Source: Marinoscillum sp. 108
Lineage (GTDB): Bacteria > Bacteroidota > Bacteroidia > Cytophagales > Cyclobacteriaceae
Direction: 5' to 3'
Assembly: GCF_902506655.1 (NCBI RefSeq)
Contig: NZ_LR734808.1
Span: 1,116,001 to 1,180,000 of the forward strand
DNA: 64,000 bases
A model generated the notes under the pieces. The model saw only the letters and a list, made by a program, of their open reading frames with translations, searched no databases and was not told the origin of the DNA. The number at the start of each line of letters is the position of its first letter. Positions within the stretch are counted from its first letter, which is position 1. A program made the position numbers and the translations under genes. Shown in pieces: positions 1 through 7,654 of the stretch.

Positions 1-1425
1 CTGATCGATGGGATGTGTGGGTGAAGCTGCCGCCAGCACATAAACCATGAGGGCTTCGTTCCATCCGGAAATTTTGTGATTCTTCTGCCACCCCACATTG
101 GGAGACCAGTGCCAGTACAGGACATCCTGTCCATCTTGCGTGTACCAATCCCATTCCACCCCTTCCCACAGGGAATTGATCCGTGCGATCAGGTCTGCTT
201 CTTCCGGGTGGATGCTGTCCAAATATTGTCTTACGGTAAGCAAGCCCTGCACCATAAAAGAGGTTTCTACCAGATCTCCCCCATCATCGTCGCTACTAAA
301 ACGGATTACTTTTCCTGAGGTGCCATTCAGCCAATGTGACCAGGCACCATGAAACCGGTCAGATTCTTCATCCAGAAAGGTGATGATCTTATTCAGGCGA
401 GCCACTCCTTCTTCTCTGGTAATGAAACCACGTTCTATTCCCACGATGATGCCCATCAAACCAAAACCAGATCCGCCGGAAGTGACCGTTTCGCCACTCG
501 TATTTCGTTCCCGAGCCAAACCACTCACCGGGTGACCAAAGTCCCAGAAATACTTGAAGGTCTGCTCCTGTACCTTGGTGAGCAGGGCTTCGTCTGAAAT
601 CTCGGGGAATTTCAGCGATGAATCGAGTTCAGTATAAAACGGAAGCTGGTAGCTCTCAAATTTTTTACCTGAAATGGAGGTGAGTGCAGAAGATATGAAG
701 AGTGAATACCGCTCATAACCCTCCAGGTTTTCAGTAACGGTCATGGTAAACGTGCTGTCGGATGCACCATTGGTGACATTGAATGTCGCCGGAATGCTAC
801 CACCTGACAGGTTAATGTTGTCTTTTAGCTCTTCCAGGTCCAGCGGATCAGAAAACGTCAGCTGAAAAACTGGCAGACGACTGATGTTAATAATTCTTTG
901 ATTTTGATCGGGGGATACCCCATCAATGGTGACGCTCGATAATACCATGGGTGGGTTCTCAGTGAGGAAGGTTACCTGAAAACCTTGAAACGTCTCACCT
1001 TCGGCGCCTTTAATGTCTTTGGAAATACTAAGGGTATAAGTGGAGTTGATGGCCAACTCTTCAGAATGAGTGATAGAAATGGTTTTATCACTGTCCAGTA
1101 GCGAAAATGCCAGCTCGACGGCCTGGTCATTTTCATCGGTGAGGGTAATACTGGAAGAAACGGTGCTCTCACTGAGAGTATGAGAAAAACTGAGAATGAT
1201 GCTCTTATCTACAGGCTGAGGTGCCTCAGGGTTTGCCAGCAAATTACTGGTCCCAATCCGCAAAGCAGTCAATTGCATAGTGGCAGGTGTGACACCCCCT
1301 GTGGAGTCGTCTCCGCAACCAGCCAGACTAAAAACAAAAAGGACAACCAATATAATAGGCGCGACGACATGCATACCTTTTTGTATCATGATCTGAAATA
1401 CTTTTATGATTCCTAATGAATCCAT
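1..1425 (-). CDS. PF10091/GH144-type 'glucoamylase family' lipoprotein, 3' end cut by window edge
   Basis: I translated this frame by hand; it is open from the start codon to base 1, so the C-terminus lies outside the window. Starts are possible at 1425, 1389 or 1374. The 1389 start gives a typical lipoprotein signal ending in the lipobox LAGC, followed by GDDS. After it comes an Ig-like Big_5 type region (about residues 45-270), then the start of a glycoside hydrolase domain with the stretches FKYFWDFGHPVSGLARER, GSGFGLMGIIVGIERGFI, HWLNGTSGKV and VGWQKNHKISGWNEALMVY. These match my memory of the PF10091 family, whose studied members (GH144) are endo-beta-1,2-glucanases. It is the last visible gene of the SusCD locus, so it is probably the surface enzyme that makes oligosaccharides for import. 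The family call is fairly sure; the substrate is inferred. Confidence 0.8.
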   Translation of the reverse strand, partial: MDSLGIIKVFQIMIQKGMHVVAPIILVVLFVFSLAGCGDDSTGGVTPATMQLTALRIGTSNLLANPEAPQPVDKSIILSFSHTLSESTVSSSITLTDENDQAVELAFSLLDSDKTISITHSEELAINSTYTLSISKDIKGAEGETFQGFQVTFLTENPPMVLSSVTIDGVSPDQNQRIINISRLPVFQLTFSDPLDLEELKDNINLSGGSIPATFNVTNGASDSTFTMTVTENLEGYERYSLFISSALTSISGKKFESYQLPFYTELDSSLKFPEISDEALLTKVQEQTFKYFWDFGHPVSGLARERNTSGETVTSGGSGFGLMGIIVGIERGFITREEGVARLNKIITFLDEESDRFHGAWSHWLNGTSGKVIRFSSDDDGGDLVETSFMVQGLLTVRQYLDSIHPEEADLIARINSLWEGVEWDWYTQDGQDVLYWHWSPNVGWQKNHKISGWNEALMVYVLAAASPTHPIDQ

Positions 1426-1467
1426 GGGTCAGTAAAATGCTCCTGAAGGAGCCAGATAAGAATTAAA

Positions 1468-1512
1468 TTAAAAGAAAAAGAGTCAGGAGCCTATGAGAAC
1501 GACTCCTGACTC
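1468..1512 (-). terminator. Hairpin with T-tract between the LamG lipoprotein gene and the GH144-type gene
   Basis: A perfect 10-bp inverted repeat, GAGTCAGGAG (1480-1489) and CTCCTGACTC (1503-1512), is followed on the minus strand by a T-rich run (complement of 1468-1479). This is the form of an intrinsic terminator. It sits inside the PUL, so it may act as a partial terminator or as an mRNA 3'-end stabiliser that lowers GH gene output relative to the binding proteins. Confidence 0.6.
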
Positions 1513-1537
1513 AACCACTATGTAACCACTAACCTAA

Positions 1538-2809
1538 TTAAGGCTTTTCTGCATTGTAAAGCTCAGCTGCCTGAGTAGCAGAGAAAGATGCATGGAATAC
1601 GCGCACGTCATCCATTTGTCCTTTGAAGTGATTGTTGTCCGGGAAACCAACAGGGTTTGCCCAATCATCTGTAACCACTCTGTTTTCGCTACCCTGAATA
1701 AAGCCAAATGCAAGTTTATTACCTGGAGCATCATTGCCATTGTAGGCCACTCCTACTGCATTGTACAGGGCATGAGTCTCTCCATAAAGATTGAAATCCT
1801 GGCTTTTTCTCAACTCACCGTTGATGTAAATCGCACCAATTTTGGTTGCTGCATCGTAGCTCACGATTACATGGGCCCACTTGTCTTTAATGATTGCGGC
1901 AAGACCCCCTGATGCAGAAACATCCTGATCGAAAGTCCATCCCTGCCATCCGAGGTTACCAGTGGTAGACCACCACAAATCCTGAACACCAGTGGTTCCT
2001 CCAGCTAGTGCATAGGTAGAAGCCAGTTTACATCCGCTGTAGTTTCCAAAGATCTCGAACTGGAAGCCATTCCACGCGCCTAAACCCATTACAAACTGTC
2101 CGCGGGTTTCATCATTGTCATTCACATCAGATCCGTCAGACTTAATCCAAAAACTCAGGGTAAAGTCATCAGTATCCATCAGTGCATCCGCACCAGGCAC
2201 CTGGATCAAACTCTCGTCTCCATCGAAAGAAGCCGTACTTTCTGCCTGTCCGAATCTATCCGTTACATAAGTAATTTTGGTACGGCTATCGGCATTGAAA
2301 GCACCCATTTCGTCGGTATCATCGCCATCAAACTTCCAGTATGCTACCTGAGCGTCCGCATTTGGCGGAGTTACCTCGGCTACACCACCGGTAGAAAACG
2401 ATCTGCTGGTGGCTACAAACTCACCCCCATCAGACGCCACGATAGCACCAATCGAAAGGGTATAATCTGTTCCTCTGGCTAATTCTTCTGTGGCAGTAAG
2501 CGTAACTGTAGCTCCGCTCGCTGTTACATCGGCAGTCACACCGCTGATAGAAACTGAAGTAGCACTCACTGTAGCCGCGTCCACTTCCTTAGAGAAAGTA
2601 AGGGTAACTACTAAATCTACCGGTACTCCACTTGCCGAAGTGGCACCATTCAAATCCACGCTGGTCGCTTCACCTGATAGCACATCAGTACCAGTGGCAG
2701 ACACACTCACCAGGGCCAGGGCACCCGGACCTTCGTCATCGCCACAGCTGATAAAAACCATCGCACTGGCCATTAGCGCCAGCACCAATAATAACTTCAT
2801 TGTTTTCAT
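1538..2809 (-). CDS. Ig-like/LamG (concanavalin-like) surface lipoprotein of the PUL
   Basis: 423 residues. The signal peptide ends in the lipobox ISC (Cys about 22), followed by GDDEGPG, a G/D-rich start typical of exported Bacteroidota lipoproteins. Residues about 30-145 form a Big_5-type Ig-like domain (VVTLTFSKEVDAATVS, a 'sum of extremes' pattern). Residues about 155-420 are a LamG/concanavalin A-like jelly roll (YWKFDGDDTDEMG, FTLSFWIKSDGS, GAIYINGELRKSQDF, GQMDDVRVFHASFS). It lies 62 nt after susD on the same strand. Position and domains suggest a surface glycan-binding protein of the PUL rather than an enzyme, since no catalytic glutamate motif was recognised. Confidence 0.75.
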   Translation of the reverse strand: MKTMKLLLVLALMASAMVFISCGDDEGPGALALVSVSATGTDVLSGEATSVDLNGATSASGVPVDLVVTLTFSKEVDAATVSATSVSISGVTADVTASGATVTLTATEELARGTDYTLSIGAIVASDGGEFVATSRSFSTGGVAEVTPPNADAQVAYWKFDGDDTDEMGAFNADSRTKITYVTDRFGQAESTASFDGDESLIQVPGADALMDTDDFTLSFWIKSDGSDVNDNDETRGQFVMGLGAWNGFQFEIFGNYSGCKLASTYALAGGTTGVQDLWWSTTGNLGWQGWTFDQDVSASGGLAAIIKDKWAHVIVSYDAATKIGAIYINGELRKSQDFNLYGETHALYNAVGVAYNGNDAPGNKLAFGFIQGSENRVVTDDWANPVGFPDNNHFKGQMDDVRVFHASFSATQAAELYNAEKP

Positions 2810-2871
2810 ACTTACTTCATTTTAGGTTTAATAATCCTCTTTTACTTCTATTTACTTGTTATTGAATGCTC

Positions 2872-4353
2872 TTAATAGCCTTTATTCTGGGAGATCCTTC
2901 CTTCTGAAATATCCACCTCAGACTGGGGGATAGGAAAGAGTTCATTCTTATCCTTTACAAAACCAAGAGGTCCCAGAACGGTCTCTGCCCTATTGGTACG
3001 CACCAGGTCCCAAAATCTCAACCCCTCAAACGCCAACTCATAGTTTCTTTCATTTTCTATGGCCAACCGAAGAGCTGCCTGGTCGGTCACGGTGATATCC
3101 GGCAGAATGCCAGCGTTACCACCCCTGGCCCGCTCACGAACCTCATTGAGATAAACAAGCGCTTCCGCAGGCTTATTGTTCTCATTGAGCGCTTCAGCCG
3201 CCATCAACAGCACGTCAGCATATCGAATAATTCGCTTATTATGACCAAAAGACTCATTGGTGCCCGGTCCGGGATGCCAGATCTTCTGGTTGTACACTTC
3301 TATCTCTACAATATCTCCATCTACTCTGGTGGTGTCAGGGGTAGATGCGTCTCCGCCAGTCTCCACACCATCCAGCACTTCACCCAGGAAAATAATACTG
3401 GCATCCATCCTTGGGTCGTTGTTGGCTTGCATCATCAGGATCCAGGGGTAGGCAGGTCTGCCAAATCCCCAACCACGATTAGGCGTACCACGAATCCCCA
3501 TGGTATTACCATACTGATTGCCACCCTGATCAAATGGAAAAGGCAACGCCCCAATCTCAAAGATCGACTCCACGCCAAACTCATGATCATAACTAAAGGC
3601 ATCGGCAAAGTTTGGCTCCAACTCATACTGGGCAGAGGCAATAACTTCTAATGCATATTTCTCGGCATTTACAAAGTCACCATTGAACAGGTAAAGTCTG
3701 GCCAGTAGGGCCTTGGCTGCTCCCTTTGTTGCACGGCCGGCTTCATCTGCGGAGTATTCAGATTTTTCAGGGAGAAACTCTGCTGCATGCAAAAGGTCAG
3801 GATAAATCACCTGGTTGAAAATCTCCTCTGCTGAGGTCTTGGTCAGGTCCAATGCCGGATCCGTCACCAATACCAGAGGTACTGCCCCAAAACCCTGAAC
3901 CAGCTGAGAATAAAAATATCCCCTTAAAAATCTGGCCTCTGCTACTATTCGCACCCGGAGTTCCTCATCCATCACGATTTCCGCATTGGGCACCTCATTG
4001 ATCACAAGATTGGCTCTGCGGATTGCCTGATAAAGTGTTTTATACCATCTGTCACCTGAGCCCTCTGTGGCCGTATGGCTGAAGTTATCATACGGAGCGA
4101 TGGCGGTACCATCTCCAGGATTACTTCCCTTGATCATCTGATCGCTCATGATATCCAGCAGAGGAAAACCACCGGTATGGATGTTCCAAACCCGGAGGGA
4201 GTTGTATACTCCGTTTACCGCCAGTATGGCATCAGATTCTGACTGGGGAAAAGTGCCTGCAGTCAGACTCCCCAGCAAAGGTTTTTCCAGATTTTCTTCA
4301 CACGCAGAAAAGAAGAAAACAAGACCTATGAATGTATATTTTAAAGATTTCAT
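2872..4353 (-). CDS. SusD/RagB-family outer-membrane nutrient-binding lipoprotein
   Basis: 493 residues. Lipobox FSAC (Cys about 18). The mature part has the SusD N-terminal TPR region (ILAVNGVYNSLR, ARFLRGYFYSQLVQGFGAVPLV, with the hallmark RFLRA/G-Y-F) and the C-terminal RagB/SusD region (RYADVLLMAAEALNE, YLNEVRERAR, ERNYELAFEGLRFWDLVR, ending LFPIPQSEVD...QNKGY). All are textbook family signatures. SusD proteins cap the SusC channel and deliver bound oligosaccharide. The start codon is 3 nt after the susC stop, so the two are co-translated and stoichiometric. Ligand specificity cannot be read from the sequence. Confidence 0.96.
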   Translation of the reverse strand: MKSLKYTFIGLVFFFSACEENLEKPLLGSLTAGTFPQSESDAILAVNGVYNSLRVWNIHTGGFPLLDIMSDQMIKGSNPGDGTAIAPYDNFSHTATEGSGDRWYKTLYQAIRRANLVINEVPNAEIVMDEELRVRIVAEARFLRGYFYSQLVQGFGAVPLVLVTDPALDLTKTSAEEIFNQVIYPDLLHAAEFLPEKSEYSADEAGRATKGAAKALLARLYLFNGDFVNAEKYALEVIASAQYELEPNFADAFSYDHEFGVESIFEIGALPFPFDQGGNQYGNTMGIRGTPNRGWGFGRPAYPWILMMQANNDPRMDASIIFLGEVLDGVETGGDASTPDTTRVDGDIVEIEVYNQKIWHPGPGTNESFGHNKRIIRYADVLLMAAEALNENNKPAEALVYLNEVRERARGGNAGILPDITVTDQAALRLAIENERNYELAFEGLRFWDLVRTNRAETVLGPLGFVKDKNELFPIPQSEVDISEGRISQNKGY

Positions 4354-4356
4354 CGC

Positions 4357-7300
4357 TTAAAAAGTTAAATTCAGTCCCACACTATATACTTTGGTAATGG
4401 GATAAACCCCCTTGTCTATGACCCCATCCAGAGCGCTGGATGCACCCAAATCGGGAGAATATCCGCTGAATTGTGTCTTGGTGAAAAGATTGGTGCCACG
4501 AACGTACACTTTGAGTGACTGTGCGCCCACACTATTCAAAACGGCCTGCTGGAAACTGTAAGACAAAGTGACCGTTCGCAGGCGCAGGTAAGAGCCATCT
4601 TCTATGAAATAATTGGAAGGTGTATAATTGGTTCCGCCCGAAACAGCTCTGAAATTTTCATTGGAAGGGTTGGAAGGAGTCCAGTGATCCAAAAACCTGG
4701 CTTCATAGTTCAGCAGCGAAAACCTCACGGCTTGCTTGCCATTGTAGATATCTACCCCTGTCTGCCCCTGAAAGTCAAGGCCAACCCTAAAGCCTTTGTA
4801 TCCTACTTCCGTATTGAATCCATAAACCAATCCGGGTATTGAATTTCCGAGCATGATCCGATCATCGCCATCCAGTATACCATCTTCATTGGCATCCCGG
4901 TAGATCAAATCACCGACCGTCTGCCCAAAAAGATGAGGTGTAGCATCTACCTGCTGCTGTGTCTGGAATACGCCAATCGCATCATATCCATAGAAAAAAC
5001 CAATGGGCTGCCCCACGGCAGTTCTGGACACCTGCTGGCCATTGCCCAAGTCACCTGCCACTATTAGTGAATCTACGCCAATGTCTTGTCCAAGCTCCAG
5101 CACCGTATTTTTCACAGTCGATCCCAAAAAGCCAAGCTTATAGTTGAAGTTGCCGATATCATCCTGCCAGTTCAGACTAAACTCAAATCCCTTGTTTTCA
5201 ACAGAAGCCACATTATACACGATCTGTTGGAAAGCTCCGAGTCCTGTATAGCCTATAGGTTCCAGGTTAACCAGAATGTCATTGGTCGTCTTTACATAAT
5301 AATCCATTTCGGAAACCAACCGACCGTTAAACATGTCAAAATTTAACCCTATGTCAAACTGTTCGGTCTCTTCCCATTTCAGGTTGGGATTGCCTCCGGT
5401 CGCATACGCGGCCCCTGCCACATACTGTTCATTTTGACCAAATACAGCCCCGAATGACTGATCAATCTGCGGAAACTGGGCATCATAGCTGATCTTATCA
5501 TTCCCTACAATCCCCCAGCTCGCTCGAAGCTTCACGTTACCCAGAAAACTCACATCGGGAAAAAAGGCCTCTTCTGATAAATTCCAGCCGAGTGCCAACG
5601 ATGGGAATACTCCATATCGGTTGTTAGGGCCAAACTTAGAAGAACCATCTCTCCTATACGTGGCGGTGAATAAATACTTATTCATCAAACTATAATTGAA
5701 CCTAAACAAGTAGGACTGAATGGCAGAATGAGAGGCGTTGTTAGACACATCCTGAAGCAATGGGTCGCCATCTGACGCATCGATGTACCAGAAGGATTCC
5801 CCATCACGAAGGAGATTCTGGGCAGAACCCGATAGGAATTCAGATTTCACTCGCTGAGTGGTATAACCAGCCACGGTATTGAATCGGTGAACACCTATTT
5901 CTTTTACATAGGAAATGGTGTTTTCCCAAAGCACAAAACTGTTGTCATTGTAGCTCTGTGAAATATCGCTTGTTTCATTTTGCTGCAAGGGAGCTACGAA
6001 ATACTCGGGTGTGAAACTCTTGTTTTTGCTCATTCCCAGTGAAAACTGTAAACTGGACTTCACCGAGAAGCCATCCAGAAAAGCATACTGGGCAAAAACG
6101 TTTCCTACACTTTCTATACTCTTATTGACGTTGTTGGTGTATTCAATTGCCGCCAGGGCATTTCCCCCACCCTGAACTTCGGCAAAAATTTTCTCCCCTG
6201 TCGCTGGGTCAGTGGTATAGGGCGCATCAATCGGCCAGGCCCGAAGTGCCGTATTCACAACTCCAGGACTGTTTTGCTTTTCTTTGAGTGCTACTGAGAG
6301 GCTCAACCCAATATCTAAGTTCTTGGCGATCTCGTAGTTGGTATTGATCTTGGTAGTGATTCGTTCTAATCCTGATTTGGGCAAAATGCCCTCTTGTCCG
6401 AAATAGCCCAGTCCGAAGTAATAATCTACCTTTTCACTAGCTCCCCCAAAAGAGAATGAATAGGACTGAATGGGTGCATAGTCATTGTAAATCTCATCTT
6501 GCCAGTCGGTAGAGGAGAGCTGATCTACGTTATATGGGCCTGGCTCGGTTAAGTCAATGTCATTGACATACTGACCAAACTCCTTACCATTCATCAAATC
6601 AATTTTATTGGCAACCACCTGCCAACCCAGCTCAGCGTTAAAGTTAATTCTCGGAGCACCTTGCGCTCCCCGCTTGGTGGTAATGATGATCACCCCATTG
6701 CTACCCCTCGAACCAAAAATGGCGGTAGCCGAAGCATCCTTCAGCACCTCTACTGACTCGATATCATTGGCATTCAAGAAATCCAACGGTGTACCGGAGC
6801 CGCTGTTATCAGAAACCCCTTTCTCTATAATCACACCATCCACCACAAAGAGGGGGTTGTTGTTGTTGAGGGTAGTTACCCCTCTCAGTCTAACCACCGG
6901 AGTGGCTCCAGGATCTCCACTGGGACTCAATACCTGAAGTCCCGATACCTTTCCCTGAAGGGCCTGAACCGGGCTGGCATTGGGCACTTTGAGTAAATCC
7001 TCGCCCTTCACTGAGGCCACTGCTCCCGTGAGGTCACTCTTGCGGACCGATCCATAACCCATCACTACCACTTCTTCCAGTTCAGAAAAATCTATATCCA
7101 ATGTAGCGTTAATGACGCTTTGGTTATTCACCCGCACTTCTTTGGATGAATAACCCAAATAGGTAAAAACCAAAACAGCCTCCGAACCGGAGACCATCAA
7201 TTGATAATTACCCTCCAAATCCGTTACGGTACCATTGGTGGTCCCCTTCTCAATGATCGTGGCTCCGATCAGCGCTTCTTTGGTCTCAGAATCCAGGAGT

Positions 7301-7392
7301 GTCCCACTAATTTTAAAATCCTGTGCATCCGTATAGCTGGATGCAGAAACCATTGCGATAATGATAATAAATAGCTTAGTAAACTGCCTCAT
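4357..7392 (-). CDS. SusC/RagA-family TonB-dependent outer-membrane transporter
   Basis: 1011 residues. A signal peptide ends near residue 23 (SSYTDAQD). A CarboxypepD_reg-like N-terminal extension follows (ISGTLLDSETKEALIGATI). Then comes the plug domain with EEVVVMGYGSVRKSDLTGAV and the SusC signature LKDASATAIFGSRGSNGVII, then a beta-barrel ending in the aromatic residue of YSVGLNLTF. Length is normal for SusC. It forms the active import channel with SusD, energised by TonB-ExbBD (not in this window). It is the first structural gene of the PUL; a 262-bp AT-rich leader separates it from the regulator. Confidence 0.97.
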   Translation of the reverse strand: MRQFTKLFIIIIAMVSASSYTDAQDFKISGTLLDSETKEALIGATIIEKGTTNGTVTDLEGNYQLMVSGSEAVLVFTYLGYSSKEVRVNNQSVINATLDIDFSELEEVVVMGYGSVRKSDLTGAVASVKGEDLLKVPNASPVQALQGKVSGLQVLSPSGDPGATPVVRLRGVTTLNNNNPLFVVDGVIIEKGVSDNSGSGTPLDFLNANDIESVEVLKDASATAIFGSRGSNGVIIITTKRGAQGAPRINFNAELGWQVVANKIDLMNGKEFGQYVNDIDLTEPGPYNVDQLSSTDWQDEIYNDYAPIQSYSFSFGGASEKVDYYFGLGYFGQEGILPKSGLERITTKINTNYEIAKNLDIGLSLSVALKEKQNSPGVVNTALRAWPIDAPYTTDPATGEKIFAEVQGGGNALAAIEYTNNVNKSIESVGNVFAQYAFLDGFSVKSSLQFSLGMSKNKSFTPEYFVAPLQQNETSDISQSYNDNSFVLWENTISYVKEIGVHRFNTVAGYTTQRVKSEFLSGSAQNLLRDGESFWYIDASDGDPLLQDVSNNASHSAIQSYLFRFNYSLMNKYLFTATYRRDGSSKFGPNNRYGVFPSLALGWNLSEEAFFPDVSFLGNVKLRASWGIVGNDKISYDAQFPQIDQSFGAVFGQNEQYVAGAAYATGGNPNLKWEETEQFDIGLNFDMFNGRLVSEMDYYVKTTNDILVNLEPIGYTGLGAFQQIVYNVASVENKGFEFSLNWQDDIGNFNYKLGFLGSTVKNTVLELGQDIGVDSLIVAGDLGNGQQVSRTAVGQPIGFFYGYDAIGVFQTQQQVDATPHLFGQTVGDLIYRDANEDGILDGDDRIMLGNSIPGLVYGFNTEVGYKGFRVGLDFQGQTGVDIYNGKQAVRFSLLNYEARFLDHWTPSNPSNENFRAVSGGTNYTPSNYFIEDGSYLRLRTVTLSYSFQQAVLNSVGAQSLKVYVRGTNLFTKTQFSGYSPDLGASSALDGVIDKGVYPITKVYSVGLNLTF

Positions 7393-7430
7393 ATTATAAA
7401 GTTGTCAATGAGATAACGATTGCATCTATG

Positions 7431-7461
7431 CAACTTTAGAGGTTTTTCTAGCTATTTCAAA
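7431..7461 (-). promoter_or_regulatory. Candidate Bacteroidota-type promoter of susC
   Basis: On the minus strand TTTG (7461-7458) is followed after 19 nt by TAAAGTTG (7438-7431), a 7/8 match to the Bacteroidota -7 element TAnnTTTG with the -33 TTTG at a normal distance. It would place the transcript start roughly 30 nt before the susC start codon. Matched by eye only; AT-rich DNA gives chance matches. Confidence 0.4.
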
Positions 7462-7530
7462 AAAATTATCATTTTCACATCCATGAATAATACAATAATT
7501 AACGGAAAATATCAATCACAAAAAACGAGT

Positions 7531-7611
7531 AGCGTATCGCTTGAATCACATTAAAAATATTTTGATAAAAAATCAAAAACAATTTTTACAAATCCAAAGA
7601 TCGTTTCGATC
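7531..7611. promoter_or_regulatory. Two short palindromes upstream of susC, candidate operators
   Basis: Two palindromes of related form stand in otherwise AT-rich DNA: AGCGTATCGCT (7531-7541) and GATCGTTTCGATC (7599-7611). Both have CG half-sites around a 3-nt T/A core. Their centres are 69 bp apart, about 6.5 helical turns, and 75-150 bp upstream of the putative susC -33 box. A further AT-only inverted repeat, TTTTGAT..ATCAAAA, lies between them (7560-7578). They could be sites for the membrane regulator encoded next door. Confidence 0.35.
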
Positions 7612-7654
7612 ACAATCATAACCCACCAAAAAAAATCTTTATTTAATCCAATAA

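Noticed and set aside
76-597. Plus-strand open frames of about 80 codons at the left edge
   Set aside because: They lie antisense to the GH144-type gene, whose frame is open to base 1 with clear family motifs.
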